Source: Nitrososphaerales archaeon (lineage in GTDB: Archaea; Thermoproteota; Nitrososphaeria; Nitrososphaerales; Gagatemarchaeaceae). Taken from it: 50,055 nt of DNA. Position 1 is the first letter of the stretch; every line of letters begins with the position of its first letter. Made by a program: the position numbers and the translations under genes. The stretch lies in the NCBI GenBank assembly GCA_014874415.1, contig JACWAI010000095.1, positions 1 through 50,055 of the forward strand. Reading direction: 5' to 3'. Shown here piece by piece: positions 16,290-24,434 of the stretch. The notes under the pieces were generated by a model. That model was given only the letters and a program-made list of their open reading frames with translations. It was not told where the DNA came from and did no database searches.

Positions 16290-17000
16290 TTGGGGGATTA
16301 CATCGAAGTGCCTTTGGAGCTCTTCGGTGTGGCTTTCTGCGTGATCTCTTACCTGATGCTCGACGGTAGGAGGCGCTTGGCCAAGGTGGCCGGAGAGGCT
16401 GAGCTGAGCGGCGCGCGCTCCCGAGAGCACTTCGCGTCCAGGAAGTATCTCGACTCAGTTTCGCACAGGGTCGTGCTCGACCTGGGAAGCGGGATGCTCG
16501 TCACCCTCGCGCTGGTGGGCATCGTAGGTTTCGTGGTGGTGTACTACTTGGCGTTGCAACCACTCATCCTCCCCGTGGTAGTCGTCGAAGCTTACGCCGT
16601 CTTCACCCAGGTGGACTCGGTGGAGGCCATGTTCTTCGCGAGGTTCCTGCGGATGGCTGGTGCCTCGAACCTGGGCAGGGACGACCTTGAGTGGGTCTCC
16701 TGGACAGAGAGGAAACTCAGGAGGGGGGCGGTTGCATTCCTGGCGCTCGGCGTCGCGACCCTGCTCCTCTCGTTGGTTACTGGCCAGCTTGTTTCAGCAC
16801 TCAACACCGCCGTCGAGTACTACGTCCAGTTCCTGTACGGAATAGGGGACGCGTTCAGACCGATTTCTCCGGTCCTCGGCGCCATGGCCATGGTCTTGGT
16901 GCTGGTGGGGACCTTCTTGATCCCCGAGATAGGCTGGAGGCGGGTCTCCCGCAAGCTCCACGGGAGGCAAGTAACGCCACGCACGACTGACACGCCTTGA
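16290..17000 (+). CDS. membrane protein with 4-5 helices, unknown function
   Basis: I do not recognise this 236-residue protein. Membrane segments are visible at about residues 5-24, 68-90, 92-110, 145-168 and 190-212. A basic loop follows the first (DGRRRLAKVAGEAE) and a charged loop lies around 125-145 (RDDLEWVSWTERKLRR). The start is TTG in ATTGGGGGATTAC, preceded by a GGCGGG hairpin. No catalytic motif is evident. The gene stands alone: the AC-rich gap lies before it and the convergent DUF99 gene ends about 100 nt after it. A transporter or sensor role cannot be assigned. Confidence 0.75.
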   Translation: MGDYIEVPLELFGVAFCVISYLMLDGRRRLAKVAGEAELSGARSREHFASRKYLDSVSHRVVLDLGSGMLVTLALVGIVGFVVVYYLALQPLILPVVVVEAYAVFTQVDSVEAMFFARFLRMAGASNLGRDDLEWVSWTERKLRRGAVAFLALGVATLLLSLVTGQLVSALNTAVEYYVQFLYGIGDAFRPISPVLGAMAMVLVLVGTFLIPEIGWRRVSRKLHGRQVTPRTTDTP

Positions 17001-17103
17001 CGAACCTTCACGCCCTAACCTCACGAATTCCTTAATCAACGCCACAGAAGACGCAAGAGATTTACAATCCCCCATCCTTGGCTTCACCATGCGTAGCCAA
17101 ATA

Positions 17104-17676
17104 TCAAGATCGCCTAGCCAGGGTGGCCCTTGCCAGTAGTTTCGCCACCCGCACGGGTTCTGGAATTGACCCCTGAAGGGTGAACGAGTCGCAGACTTCC
17201 TTGGCGGCCTTCGCGTCTATCCCTGCCGCGCGGACGTAGATCTTGTGGCCCGTGTGGAGTTTCACCCCCAGCCTCTTGCCTAGCCTCCTGTATGCCTCCA
17301 GCTTCTTGTCCGCCCCTTCGGGAAAATGCCTACGGATGGAGTCTTCTATCCCCGACGTCTCCTTGTAGGTGAGGCAAAGCGCGGGGAGCTTTGTCCTTCT
17401 CGCAAGCAGGTCGACGTCGATTATGTTGTAAAGGCTGAGTATTGCGCCTGAGACCATCACCAGGTTCACATCGTTCCGCCTGAGCTTCCTGTAAAGAGAA
17501 ACAATCGAAGAAGTCGCATCGTCCCCGCCCACCGAGGTCTTCCCCAGGGCGACCCCGTCTATGACAAAGTCGCTCCTCATCACGACTCCCGCAAGGATTG
17601 ACCTCTTCTCACCCTGCCTGAAGCTCTCCGCCACTCCAAGCGCCCTTATCCCCGGCTTGTTCAGATGCAGCTTCAA
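17104..17676 (-). CDS. DUF99/UPF0215 protein, endonuclease V-like fold
   Basis: A 190-residue archaeal DUF99 protein. The family has a fold related to endonuclease V and is thought to act on deaminated DNA. The hallmark N-terminal stretch is KPGIRALGVAESFRQG followed by LAGVVMRSDFVIDG, whose acidic residues would hold a metal ion. The reading frame stays open well upstream, but the TTG at 17676 (MKLHLNKPGIRALG) is chosen because it lies about 30 nt after a TATA box at 17705-17716 and gives the family's usual length. It is divergent from a PPC-domain gene and shares that TATA box. With the family 5 UDG it would add to repair of deaminated bases, which is inference. Confidence 0.85.
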   Translation of the reverse strand: MKLHLNKPGIRALGVAESFRQGEKRSILAGVVMRSDFVIDGVALGKTSVGGDDATSSIVSLYRKLRRNDVNLVMVSGAILSLYNIIDVDLLARRTKLPALCLTYKETSGIEDSIRRHFPEGADKKLEAYRRLGKRLGVKLHTGHKIYVRAAGIDAKAAKEVCDSFTLQGSIPEPVRVAKLLARATLARRS

Positions 17677-17704
17677 CGTTGGCCGAGGGATGGCGTCCCG
17701 ATTC

Positions 17705-17716
17705 AAACTTTTATCA
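17705..17716. promoter_or_regulatory. bidirectional TATA element (DUF99 / PPC)
   Basis: AAACTTTTATCA reads as a TATA box on both strands (TAAAAGTT on the minus strand). It lies about 30 nt from the TTG of the DUF99 gene at 17676 and about 28 nt from the TTG of the PPC gene at 17739. No other TATA candidate is seen in this 62-nt gap. Confidence 0.6.
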
Positions 17717-17738
17717 TGTCTGTCTGTCGCTCCGTCCC

Positions 17739-18152
17739 TTGGCCAAGATATACAGCCTGGGTGCAGGCTCCAAGTTACCCGAAGACCTGCTCGCCATCGC
17801 TTCCAAGGAACGGATCGCGACTGCACTCCTCTCTGGCATAGGCGGGGTCCGCGAACTGACGCTGGCATACTTCAACAAGAGCACGAAGGCCTACGAAAAG
17901 CACCGCTTTGAAGAAGACCTGGAAGTTACAAGCCTCCTGGGAAACATCACCTTGAAGGAAGGGAAGCCTTACCTCCACATCCACGGGAATTTCGGGAGGA
18001 GGGACCTGAGCCTGATAGGGGGTCATGTTGATTCGGCGGTCGTCTCTCCGCTGTTGGAGGTGGTCCTGACACCTACTCGAAATAGGGCCGTGAGAACGTT
18101 CGACTCCGCCTTGGGCTTGAACGTCATCCGGGGACGGCAAATCCTGGAATAG
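17739..18152 (+). CDS. PPC (DUF296) domain protein
   Basis: A 137-residue protein made of a single PPC/DUF296 domain, known from plant AT-hook proteins and from bacterial and archaeal stand-alone forms that bind metal and form trimers. The family signature is LHIHGNFGRRDLSLIGGH, where HxH and the His of GGH are the metal ligands. The N-terminus MAKIYSLGAGSKLPEDLL is typical. The TTG start at 17739 is preferred over a longer upstream frame because it lies about 28 nt after the shared TATA box and matches the family's length. Function in archaea is unknown; DNA binding has been proposed but no AT-hook is present here. Confidence 0.82.
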   Translation: MAKIYSLGAGSKLPEDLLAIASKERIATALLSGIGGVRELTLAYFNKSTKAYEKHRFEEDLEVTSLLGNITLKEGKPYLHIHGNFGRRDLSLIGGHVDSAVVSPLLEVVLTPTRNRAVRTFDSALGLNVIRGRQILE

Positions 18153-18226
18153 GGTACACCCTGTGTTCGGTTGAAGGTAGATGTAAGCATAGACTATTTT
18201 TGTTAGTTCGTCCATTCAGCTTCGAA

Positions 18227-18313
18227 ATGAAGGAAGGAAGTCGGGTAGTGGAAGATTCTTACAGATTCCCGCTCCATAACGTGTTAAGGTCTGAAGCTAG
18301 GAAACGCAGGTGA
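18227..18313 (+). CDS. possible 28-residue upstream peptide
   Basis: A short frame, ATG at 18227 (MKEGSRVVEDSYRFPLHN), ends with TGA at 18311-18313 and overlaps the GTG start of the next gene as GTGA. A T-rich box (CTATTTTTG) lies about 30 nt before the ATG. The overlap looks like translational coupling, but a second TATA-like GTGTTAAGG about 25 nt before the GTG would let the next gene be read without it. Basic and short; function unknown. Confidence 0.25.
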   Translation: MKEGSRVVEDSYRFPLHNVLRSEARKRR

Positions 18314-18696
18314 CCCACCTGCCAACCAAGAAACCCGATGGAATCGCCTTCCGGTCGATTTGTGACGAAATATATCGAAACACAAAACCCATTTCGTGCC
18401 ATACAGTCAATGACGAGGGTAAAATCCTCGGGTTCAGCTACGGGAAGATATCGTCGAGCACGAAACTGCGCTCTCGATATCCGTTAATCACAGGGGTGGT
18501 GTGCGGTTCCCTCAAGAACATGGAAGAAACCGTCGGGAAGCTGTCGATGCTCGAAGCGACCTACGAGAGGTTCAAGGTGCTCGGGATCCCGGGCACGGAA
18601 CTTGCAGTGCTCCTGACGGTCGATGTGGAGAGGGACTCGCTGAGGACGAAGGACGAAGTGTTGGAGTTCGCAGGTCCCCGGCTCAAGGGAACATGA
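18310..18696 (+). CDS. small roadblock-like protein of the KaiC cluster
   Basis: A 128-residue protein of unknown function. It starts with GTG and alternates strands and helices in the order seen in roadblock/longin-like folds: ISCHTVNDEGKILGFSYG would be the first hairpin and LAVLLTVDVERDSL a late strand. The layout recalls small thaumarchaeal proteins annotated as DUF6659, but the match rests on memory of the pattern, not a search. It is followed after one base by a second small gene and then by a KaiC-like ATPase, so the three are one operon. Roadblock proteins often regulate P-loop partners, and this one may sense or adapt for the ATPase. Confidence 0.6.
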   Translation: MTHLPTKKPDGIAFRSICDEIYRNTKPISCHTVNDEGKILGFSYGKISSSTKLRSRYPLITGVVCGSLKNMEETVGKLSMLEATYERFKVLGIPGTELAVLLTVDVERDSLRTKDEVLEFAGPRLKGT

Positions 18697-18697
18697 C

Positions 18698-19021
18698 ATG
18701 TCGAACACCCATGCCCAGGCGACCTACCAAGAATTCGGGGAGCTCTTGAAGGAAGCAACGGAGCGGGGTCTCAGGAATTCTATCGGGGACAGCGCGGCCC
18801 GGGCCGTGCTCTTCCATATCGCCATGGAGGACTGGGACGTGGACGAACTGAACTCGAAGCTGAAGGGGTTGCTGGGCAATGGAGCCATCTCTCTCGAACT
18901 GGTGATACTCTCTGAGCTTTCGACGATCCTGGGGGAAGAGCTCCAGCTCAAGGACCAAGACTTCGTGAAGCGCGTCAGTCGAGCTGAGAAGACATACAAC
19001 CACAGGATCGGCAGAAAATGA
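18698..19021 (+). CDS. small helical protein, NitrOD5-like
   Basis: A 107-residue helical protein. The middle, RAVLFHIAMEDWDVDELNSKL followed by a glycine turn (LLGNGA) and a helix ELVILSELSTILGEEL, resembles the NitrOD5 output domain described beside archaeal KaiC-like proteins in thaumarchaea. This resemblance is from memory and needs a profile search. The ATG is one base after the stop of the upstream gene, and the end overlaps the start of the KaiC-like gene (ATGA). The likely role is to bind the ATPase or pass on its state. The C-terminal 20 residues are basic. Confidence 0.6.
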   Translation: MSNTHAQATYQEFGELLKEATERGLRNSIGDSAARAVLFHIAMEDWDVDELNSKLKGLLGNGAISLELVILSELSTILGEELQLKDQDFVKRVSRAEKTYNHRIGRK

Positions 19022-20463
19022 GCAGAGAGCACCGTAGGAATCTTCGAGCGCCGGTGGGTGAGCTCATCCCACCGGAAATCAACGGGCTGGGCAAATTCCT
19101 GGCGGCCAGGGGCACGACCCTCTTGATCAAGGGATACGCGGGAGCAGGGAAGACGACCCTCGCCCTCCAGCTCTTGCGCGCCCTCGCCCCCAACGGCAGC
19201 GGAGCGTACATTTCCTCCAGGGTCTCGGAGCTGAAGCTTTCCCGACAACTCCCGGGACTGGCGGGCCCGCCGAAGGGGGTCAGATCCTACGGTTTCCACG
19301 ACGTAAGACTCGGCACGGGCAGCACGGTGATGAGCCAGATCCTGACCCTCGTGGGGGGAAAGAAGAAGACCGCGGCCATCGTCCTCGACACTTGGGACGG
19401 TCTGGCCAAGGAGATGGACGACAAAGAGAGGCTCAAGGCGGAGAAGACGTTGATCTCCATCGCCGACTCGACCGAGACCAGGATGATATTCGTAAGCGAG
19501 GAACCCGGCAGGACCACCATGGACTACCTCGTCGACGGCATCGCCGAGCTCACGCGCAGCGAGCAGTTCGACCGAGTCTTCAGGGAGGTCGAGCTTCAGA
19601 AGCTCAGGGGCACCCTGATCGCCCAGCACAAGTACCTGTACACCCTGCTGGACGGCAGGTTTTCGGAAGCCTCTGCCTATGTTCCCCCTGACCTCAAGAT
19701 GCTGAAGCGCTCGAAGCCCATCCCAGATCGCGTCACCGGGCACGGGGACGTCGCCTCGTTCGGGGGCAAGGACGTGGACGAGGCTCTGGGCGGGATCCCG
19801 AAGGGGAGCGTCTTTACCCTGGAGTACGGGGAGCGGGTCCCCCATTCAGCGATCAGATCCCTGGAGCTTGGAGCGGTCGTGAACTGGCTAAACCTGGGGC
19901 GAAGCGTCTCGCTCACCCCTCTCCCAGGCGTAAACGAGTTAGAGATCGAGTCCATCCTGAAGCCAGTGGTGGACGAAGACGTGTGGGGAAGGCGGCTGAT
20001 GTCGAGCCAACTGAGCCCCGAATTGACCAGGTCCATCCTTGGCATCGAGGGGAGCCAGTCCCAGATTGCTTTGGGAGGGAGAAACCCCGTCGTGACGCTG
20101 GCGGAGATGCAAAAGTCGTTCGAGGGGCTGAAGAGCAGCTCGTCTGATGGGAGCATCCTGTATGCGTCGTCCCTCTCTATGGCGGAGACCGCCTCAGCCG
20201 GCAACCTGGGGCGACTGCTGGAGATGCTCGCCCGCTTTGTGATGACCGTAACCCGCGAGGGATCCAAGGATGCACTCCTTCTCCTGATGCAGAGCAACTC
20301 CCAGATACGCTCGGGGATCGTGGCCCTGAGCGAAAGGCACGCCAGGATGTTCGTCAAGGACAGGTCTGTAGTCCTGCTGGGAGAGAAGCCTTCGACCGAG
20401 GCCTTCATCCTCGAAAACGACGGAGGTAACCCTTTGGTACCGCGGCTGAGAATGATAGTGTAA
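19018..20463 (+). CDS. KaiC/GvpD-like ATPase with degenerate second domain
   Basis: A 481-residue P-loop protein of the RecA/KaiC/RAD55 group. The first domain (about residues 15-235) has Walker A GYAGAGKTT (39-47), Walker B IVLDTWD (D124) and ELTRSE(Q), a region that in KaiC proteins lies near the second half of the nucleotide site. The second domain (from about 240) repeats the lead-in GKDVDEALGGIPKGSVFTLE but has YGERVPHSA where the P-loop should be, so it cannot bind ATP in the usual way. The first domain lacks the KaiC catalytic EE pair. Similar proteins are often called GvpD-like. The ATG overlaps the stop of the small helical gene. With its two small partners it looks like a signalling unit. 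Confidence 0.8.
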   Translation: MSREHRRNLRAPVGELIPPEINGLGKFLAARGTTLLIKGYAGAGKTTLALQLLRALAPNGSGAYISSRVSELKLSRQLPGLAGPPKGVRSYGFHDVRLGTGSTVMSQILTLVGGKKKTAAIVLDTWDGLAKEMDDKERLKAEKTLISIADSTETRMIFVSEEPGRTTMDYLVDGIAELTRSEQFDRVFREVELQKLRGTLIAQHKYLYTLLDGRFSEASAYVPPDLKMLKRSKPIPDRVTGHGDVASFGGKDVDEALGGIPKGSVFTLEYGERVPHSAIRSLELGAVVNWLNLGRSVSLTPLPGVNELEIESILKPVVDEDVWGRRLMSSQLSPELTRSILGIEGSQSQIALGGRNPVVTLAEMQKSFEGLKSSSSDGSILYASSLSMAETASAGNLGRLLEMLARFVMTVTREGSKDALLLLMQSNSQIRSGIVALSERHARMFVKDRSVVLLGEKPSTEAFILENDGGNPLVPRLRMIV

Positions 20464-20487
20464 GGTGGAGCTCAGGCTAATGCCTTC

Positions 20488-20536
20488 CGGTCATCTTGAC
20501 CTAACCGTAACTCTGTTTCTTCACAGCTCCGGAGCT
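20488..20536 (+). terminator. possible terminator region between convergent genes
   Basis: GGTCA-TCT-TGACC forms a short hairpin, followed by a pyrimidine-rich run CTCTGTTTCTTC and then a perfect AGCTCCGGAGCT palindrome at 20525-20536. It lies between the ends of the KaiC-like gene and the dehydrogenase gene, where transcripts from both sides must stop. Confidence 0.35.
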
Positions 20537-20573
20537 GATTGACTCCGTCCAGATATAAGGAATCTCGAAGGGA

Positions 20574-21509
20574 TCAGGACCCTGACAGGGGGAGATCCAA
20601 CACTGTTATGAGCCCTGCCCTGGCCCTTCCGACACGTTCTGCAGCGTGCACCGTAAGGGCCACCGTCGCAGAATCTCCGAACACTCCCTTCTCGAACCTT
20701 AGCTTGATGTCCGGGTCGCCTTTCACCTCTACCACGTCGAAGTCGGCCGAGGTCATCGTCATTTCCAGGTCGAGCCTGATCAGGCATCCGCCTGCCTTTC
20801 CCTCTGCGAACTGCCTCACCCCCATGACGTAGTCTTCGGACCCGACCACAGGGAAGACGCCGTGCTTCAGACCGTCAAGGGGCTTGCCCAGGGAGCTGGC
20901 GATGAGGTGCGCCGATTCTATCAGGCCGACATGCCCCAGCATCCCCTCCTGCACCTCTTTCTCGAACTTCGCCCGGGTGTGCCCCACGCCCGTCTTGGCC
21001 TGCAGCTGGCGCCTGCGCCTGCTGACGTCCACCGACCTCACGACATGGATGCTAGTCGGGTTCTTTGACGCTGAGGTGACGAGCGCCGGCACCCAGTCCA
21101 TCACGAAGCCAGGGTTCACGCCCACTCCGACTATGGTGACCTGCTTCTCCTTGGCGAGCTCGTCCAGGCGACGGGCGGCTTCTGGATTCGCATGGGGAGG
21201 GAATGCCATCTCTTCGGATGTGGTCACGATGTCAAGTCCGCTGGTCGCGGCGTAAGCGACGTCATCCACCATGTCGGGTATCCTAGACCTCGTAGCGAAG
21301 ACCGCAACTTCGGCGTTCTCCAGCTGCACGTCCCTGATGGATCCTGAAACCCTGACGGCTACGGGGAGGCCCGTAAGCTCGGCCACGGACCTGCCCACCT
21401 TCTGGGGGTCGTTGTCGACCACTCCGATAATCTCGTGGTTGCGCTTCAGCAAGTAAGCGAGGATTTCAGTGCCTATGGCGCCCATCCCGCAGAGGACGAC
21501 CCTTGCCAA
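20574..21509 (-). CDS. DapB-fold NAD(P)-dependent dehydrogenase
   Basis: A 311-residue oxidoreductase with an N-terminal Rossmann fold (ARVVLCGMGAIGTEI; Gly-rich loop near residue 10) and a C-terminal part like dihydrodipicolinate reductase and 2,4-diaminopentanoate dehydrogenase. The stretches GVGVNPGFVMDW and RSVDVSRRRRQLQAKTGVG fit the latter group, which acts on amino-acid-derived substrates. The exact substrate is unknown. The frame is open further upstream, but the TTG at 21509 is chosen because a TATA box at 21532-21543 lies about 28 nt before it and the protein then begins directly with the first strand. It stands just downstream of the first peptide importer on the same strand, but has its own promoter. 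Confidence 0.8.
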   Translation of the reverse strand: MARVVLCGMGAIGTEILAYLLKRNHEIIGVVDNDPQKVGRSVAELTGLPVAVRVSGSIRDVQLENAEVAVFATRSRIPDMVDDVAYAATSGLDIVTTSEEMAFPPHANPEAARRLDELAKEKQVTIVGVGVNPGFVMDWVPALVTSASKNPTSIHVVRSVDVSRRRRQLQAKTGVGHTRAKFEKEVQEGMLGHVGLIESAHLIASSLGKPLDGLKHGVFPVVGSEDYVMGVRQFAEGKAGGCLIRLDLEMTMTSADFDVVEVKGDPDIKLRFEKGVFGDSATVALTVHAAERVGRARAGLITVLDLPLSGS

Positions 21510-21531
21510 CGTCTCAAGACCCCAGGGCGCC

Positions 21532-21543
21532 TCTAATAATCGA
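21532..21543 (-). promoter_or_regulatory. TATA-like box of the dehydrogenase gene
   Basis: Minus-strand CGATTATTAG lies about 28 nt before the TTG start at 21509, in the short gap after the importer ATPase gene. It supports the internal start and separate transcription. Confidence 0.5.
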
Positions 21544-21559
21544 AGCGCCGAAGCTCGCC

Positions 21560-22579
21560 CTAGTGTGAGTGTTCCCCTTCCGCCCTCTGTCCTGCCCTGT
21601 CGTACAGGTGGCAGGCCACAAGATGACCGTCCCCGGATCTCCTCAGCATCGGGTCTTCGACCCGGCACCTGTCGAAGACGTAGGGGCAACGAGGATTGAA
21701 CCTGCACCCGGGAGGGGGGGTGATCGCGCTAGGTATCTCCCCCTTGATGATCAGGCGCCTCCTGCTCGCTTCGGGGTCGGGTACGGGCACGGACGAGAAC
21801 AGGGCCTTCGTGTAGGGGTGCATGGGGTTCTCGAAGACCTCGTCCTTCGAGGCGGATTCGACGACCTGCCCCAGGTACATTATGGCCACCCTGTCGGCGA
21901 AATATTTCGCGATGGCAATGTCGTGGGTGATGATAAGCAGGGTGAGGTTCATCTCCCCCTTTAGGTCGAGGAGGAGCTTCAGGATTTGTGCCCTGATGGA
22001 GACGTCGAGCATGGCCACGGGCTCGTCCGCGACCACGAACCTGGGCTCCAGGATGAGGGCGCGCGCTATGACGACGCGCTGCCTTTGGCCCCCGCTTATC
22101 TCGTGGGGGTACCGCGTGAAGAAGTCCTCGGCGGGGTCGAAGCCGACCTTCCTCATCATCTTGAGCACCCTTTCACGTCTTGCCGAGCTGTCTCTCACCC
22201 CGTGGAAGCGCAGAGGCTCCCCGATGGCTTCCCCAATCCTCGTTCTGGGGTTCAGGGCGGCGACGGGGTCCTGGTAGACCATCTGCGCGGACTTCCGGAA
22301 GTCCTTGAGCCCCTTTCCCCGAAGCGCCGAGATGTCCTTCCCCTCGAAGATCACCTTCCCCGAAGTCGGAAGGTAGACGCGGAGCGCGAGCTTGCCGAGC
22401 GTTGTCTTCCCGCTCCCGCTCTCCCCCACGAGGACGAACGTCTCCCCCTCAATGATGTCCAAAGACACGCCGTCCACGGCCCTCACCTGCTTCGCCTTCG
22501 TCCCGACCAGGCCTTCGATGAAGCTGCGCTTGACCGGGAAGTGCTTCTTCACTTCCTGCATCGCCAAGATGGAGGTCAT
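21560..22579 (-). CDS. oligopeptide ABC importer 1, ATPase (OppF/DppF type)
   Basis: A 339-residue ATPase that, with the partner ATPase, drives peptide import at the inner face of the membrane. Walker A is GESGSGKTT, the signature ISGGQRQRV, Walker B FVVADEPVAMLD, followed by the His switch ITHD. The C-terminal oligopeptide domain carries CRFNPRCPY...CRV and a last Cys in ACHLYD, the cysteines that in OppD/DppD-type proteins can hold an Fe-S cluster. The ATG at 22579 overlaps the stop of the preceding ATPase gene (ATGA). The reading frame is open for another 800 bases upstream, but that part runs antiparallel through family-less sequence and is not coding. It is last in a five-gene importer operon. 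Confidence 0.92.
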   Translation of the reverse strand: MTSILAMQEVKKHFPVKRSFIEGLVGTKAKQVRAVDGVSLDIIEGETFVLVGESGSGKTTLGKLALRVYLPTSGKVIFEGKDISALRGKGLKDFRKSAQMVYQDPVAALNPRTRIGEAIGEPLRFHGVRDSSARRERVLKMMRKVGFDPAEDFFTRYPHEISGGQRQRVVIARALILEPRFVVADEPVAMLDVSIRAQILKLLLDLKGEMNLTLLIITHDIAIAKYFADRVAIMYLGQVVESASKDEVFENPMHPYTKALFSSVPVPDPEASRRRLIIKGEIPSAITPPPGCRFNPRCPYVFDRCRVEDPMLRRSGDGHLVACHLYDRAGQRAEGEHSH

Positions 22580-23544
22580 TTCGCTCCCTCGTCGTAGAGG
22601 TGGCAGGCGACCAGGTGCGCCGGCCGCACTTCGCGCAGCGTGGGAGGATCGACCTTGCACCTGTCGAAAACGTAGGGGCACCTTGCCGCGAACTTGCACC
22701 CTGGGATGGGGGACGAGAGGTCCGGCGGAGAGCCGGGGATCCACTCGAGCGATGTCGACTTCGAGGCCACGTTGGGCACGAGCTTGAGCAGGAGCTGCGT
22801 GTAAGGAAAGAGGGGGTTCTTGAAAATGGTCCTTACGTCTGCGAGCTCGAATATCTCCCCCCCGTACATGATCGCTATCCTGTCGGCGACTTCCGCCACG
22901 ACGCCGAGGCTGTGGGTGATAAGTATCATGGAGAGCTTCAGGGAGTCCTTGAGCTGCCTCAGGAGGTCGAGAATTTGGGCCTCTATGACAACGTCGAGCG
23001 AAGTCGTAGGTTCGTCCGCGATCAGGAGCCTGGGGTCCAGTGCCACCCCCAACCCGATCATTATCCTCTGCTTCATCCCACCGCTCAGCTGGTGGGGATA
23101 GTCGTTCAGCCTGTCGGACGAGATCCCAAGCTGGTTCAGTATCGTCCCCGCCTTCTCCAAGGCTTCTTCCTTCGTCACCTCCGGGTCGTGGGCCCTTATC
23201 GCCTCGGCGAAGTGGTCCCCTATCTTCTTCACGGGGTTGAGAGATGTCATGGGGTCCTGGAAGATCATCGCGACCATCTTTCCTCTCACCTGCCTCAACT
23301 TTTCCCCTTGCATGGACAGGATGTCCTCTCCGTCGAGGAGTATCTTGCCCTGGGTCACCTTTCCCTGCGGAGGGAGGAGGTTCAGCAACGCGAGACCCAG
23401 CGTCGACTTCCCACACCCCGACTCCCCGACGATCCCCAGCGTCTCCTGCTCCTGCATGTCGAAGCTCACCCCGTGAACCGCCCTGAGCTCCCCCTTCGGC
23501 GAGGCGTAGCTCACATGGAGGTCCTTGACTACAAGTAGTGCCAT
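22576..23544 (-). CDS. oligopeptide ABC importer 1, ATPase (OppD/DppD type)
   Basis: A 322-residue ATPase of the peptide-importer family. Walker A GESGCGKST, signature LSGGMKQRIMIG, Walker B LLIADEPTTSLD and the His switch ITHSLGV are all intact. The C-terminal part has CKFAARCPY, CKV and ACHLYDEG, the Cys set of OppD proteins. The ATG at 23544 overlaps the permease stop codon (TAATG) and begins MALLVVKDLHVSYAS, so the longer upstream frame is rejected. It pairs with the ATPase encoded next to form the heterodimeric motor. Confidence 0.93.
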   Translation of the reverse strand: MALLVVKDLHVSYASPKGELRAVHGVSFDMQEQETLGIVGESGCGKSTLGLALLNLLPPQGKVTQGKILLDGEDILSMQGEKLRQVRGKMVAMIFQDPMTSLNPVKKIGDHFAEAIRAHDPEVTKEEALEKAGTILNQLGISSDRLNDYPHQLSGGMKQRIMIGLGVALDPRLLIADEPTTSLDVVIEAQILDLLRQLKDSLKLSMILITHSLGVVAEVADRIAIMYGGEIFELADVRTIFKNPLFPYTQLLLKLVPNVASKSTSLEWIPGSPPDLSSPIPGCKFAARCPYVFDRCKVDPPTLREVRPAHLVACHLYDEGAK

Positions 23545-24425
23545 TATCTGTTCCTCAGCTTCGGGCTCAGGACCTCGCTGAGCCCTTCTCCGATGAACGT
23601 GAAACCACCGGCCAGAAGGACAACCATGAGGCCGGGGAAGAGGACGGTCCACCAGGCGCCTGCGAGCAGAGACTGGTAGCCGTAGTAGATGTCGAACCCC
23701 CAGTCGGGGGATGCGACGTTCACCCCGAGCCCAAGGTATGTCAGCCCTGCCTCCGTAATCACCGCGTCGGCGACGTTGATGGACGCGATCACCGCTATGG
23801 ATGGGAGGATGTTCGGGAATATCTGCCTGAAGAGCACGTTAAGGGTCCCTCCCCCCTCCACCTTGACAGCCTCGACGAACGGGAGCTCCTTCGTGGTCAG
23901 GACCTGGCTCCTGACCACCCTGAAGTAGGTCGGGATGTAGACGACCGCTATGGCTATCGAAAGGTTGACCACCCCGCGGCCGAGGACCGCGGCGATGGCT
24001 ATCGCGAGGACGAGCCCGGGAAAGGCATAGAGCGAATCCATGAGCAGAGAGAGCGGGCTGTCAACGAGCCTCCTGGAGTAGCCGGCGATGAGGCCGAGGG
24101 GGACCCCGATGCAGAAGCAAAGGACGACAGAGAGCGCCGCCACCTCCATCATGGTCGATCCTCCGGCGATCATCCTGCTAAAGATGTCCTGCCCCAGGCG
24201 GTTGGTCCCCATGGGGAACGTCAACGAGGGGGGCGCGTCTGGAGGCCCGACGCTGAGCTGGGTCGGGTCGTGGGGCGCGATGAAAGGTGCGAGGACTGTC
24301 ATGGCTACCAGGAAGACGACGACCCCGATGCCGACGGCGACCATCTTGCCGCCCGTCCCGAGCCGGGGGAGGGTGAAGAAGAAGTTGATCGCAGGCCTGA
24401 CCTTCGACTCGGGCTTGGGCTTCAA
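23544..24425 (-). CDS. oligopeptide ABC importer 1, permease (OppC/DppC type)
   Basis: A 293-residue permease with six membrane segments; the first is near residues 29-50. The family motif PMGTNRLGQDIFSRM follows the first outer loop, and the coupling helix region has EAVKVEGGGTLNVLFRQIFPNILP, the EAA-like loop that docks on the ATPase. The C-terminus ends FIGEGLSEVLSPKLRNR, typical of DppC. It starts with ATG 9 nt after the first permease gene, and its stop overlaps the next gene. Confidence 0.93.
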   Translation of the reverse strand: MKPKPESKVRPAINFFFTLPRLGTGGKMVAVGIGVVVFLVAMTVLAPFIAPHDPTQLSVGPPDAPPSLTFPMGTNRLGQDIFSRMIAGGSTMMEVAALSVVLCFCIGVPLGLIAGYSRRLVDSPLSLLMDSLYAFPGLVLAIAIAAVLGRGVVNLSIAIAVVYIPTYFRVVRSQVLTTKELPFVEAVKVEGGGTLNVLFRQIFPNILPSIAVIASINVADAVITEAGLTYLGLGVNVASPDWGFDIYYGYQSLLAGAWWTVLFPGLMVVLLAGGFTFIGEGLSEVLSPKLRNR

Positions 24426-24434
24426 CCGCTCACC

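Noticed and set aside
16096-16344. A plus-strand frame in the AC-rich gap
   Set aside because: Low-complexity Ser/Thr/Pro/Lys sequence from the base bias; its end overlaps the start of the membrane protein gene in another frame.
22580-23416. Upstream extension of the OppF-type ATPase to a 618-residue protein
   Set aside because: The extra part lies out of frame inside the preceding ATPase gene and has no family match; the ATGA overlap fixes the start.
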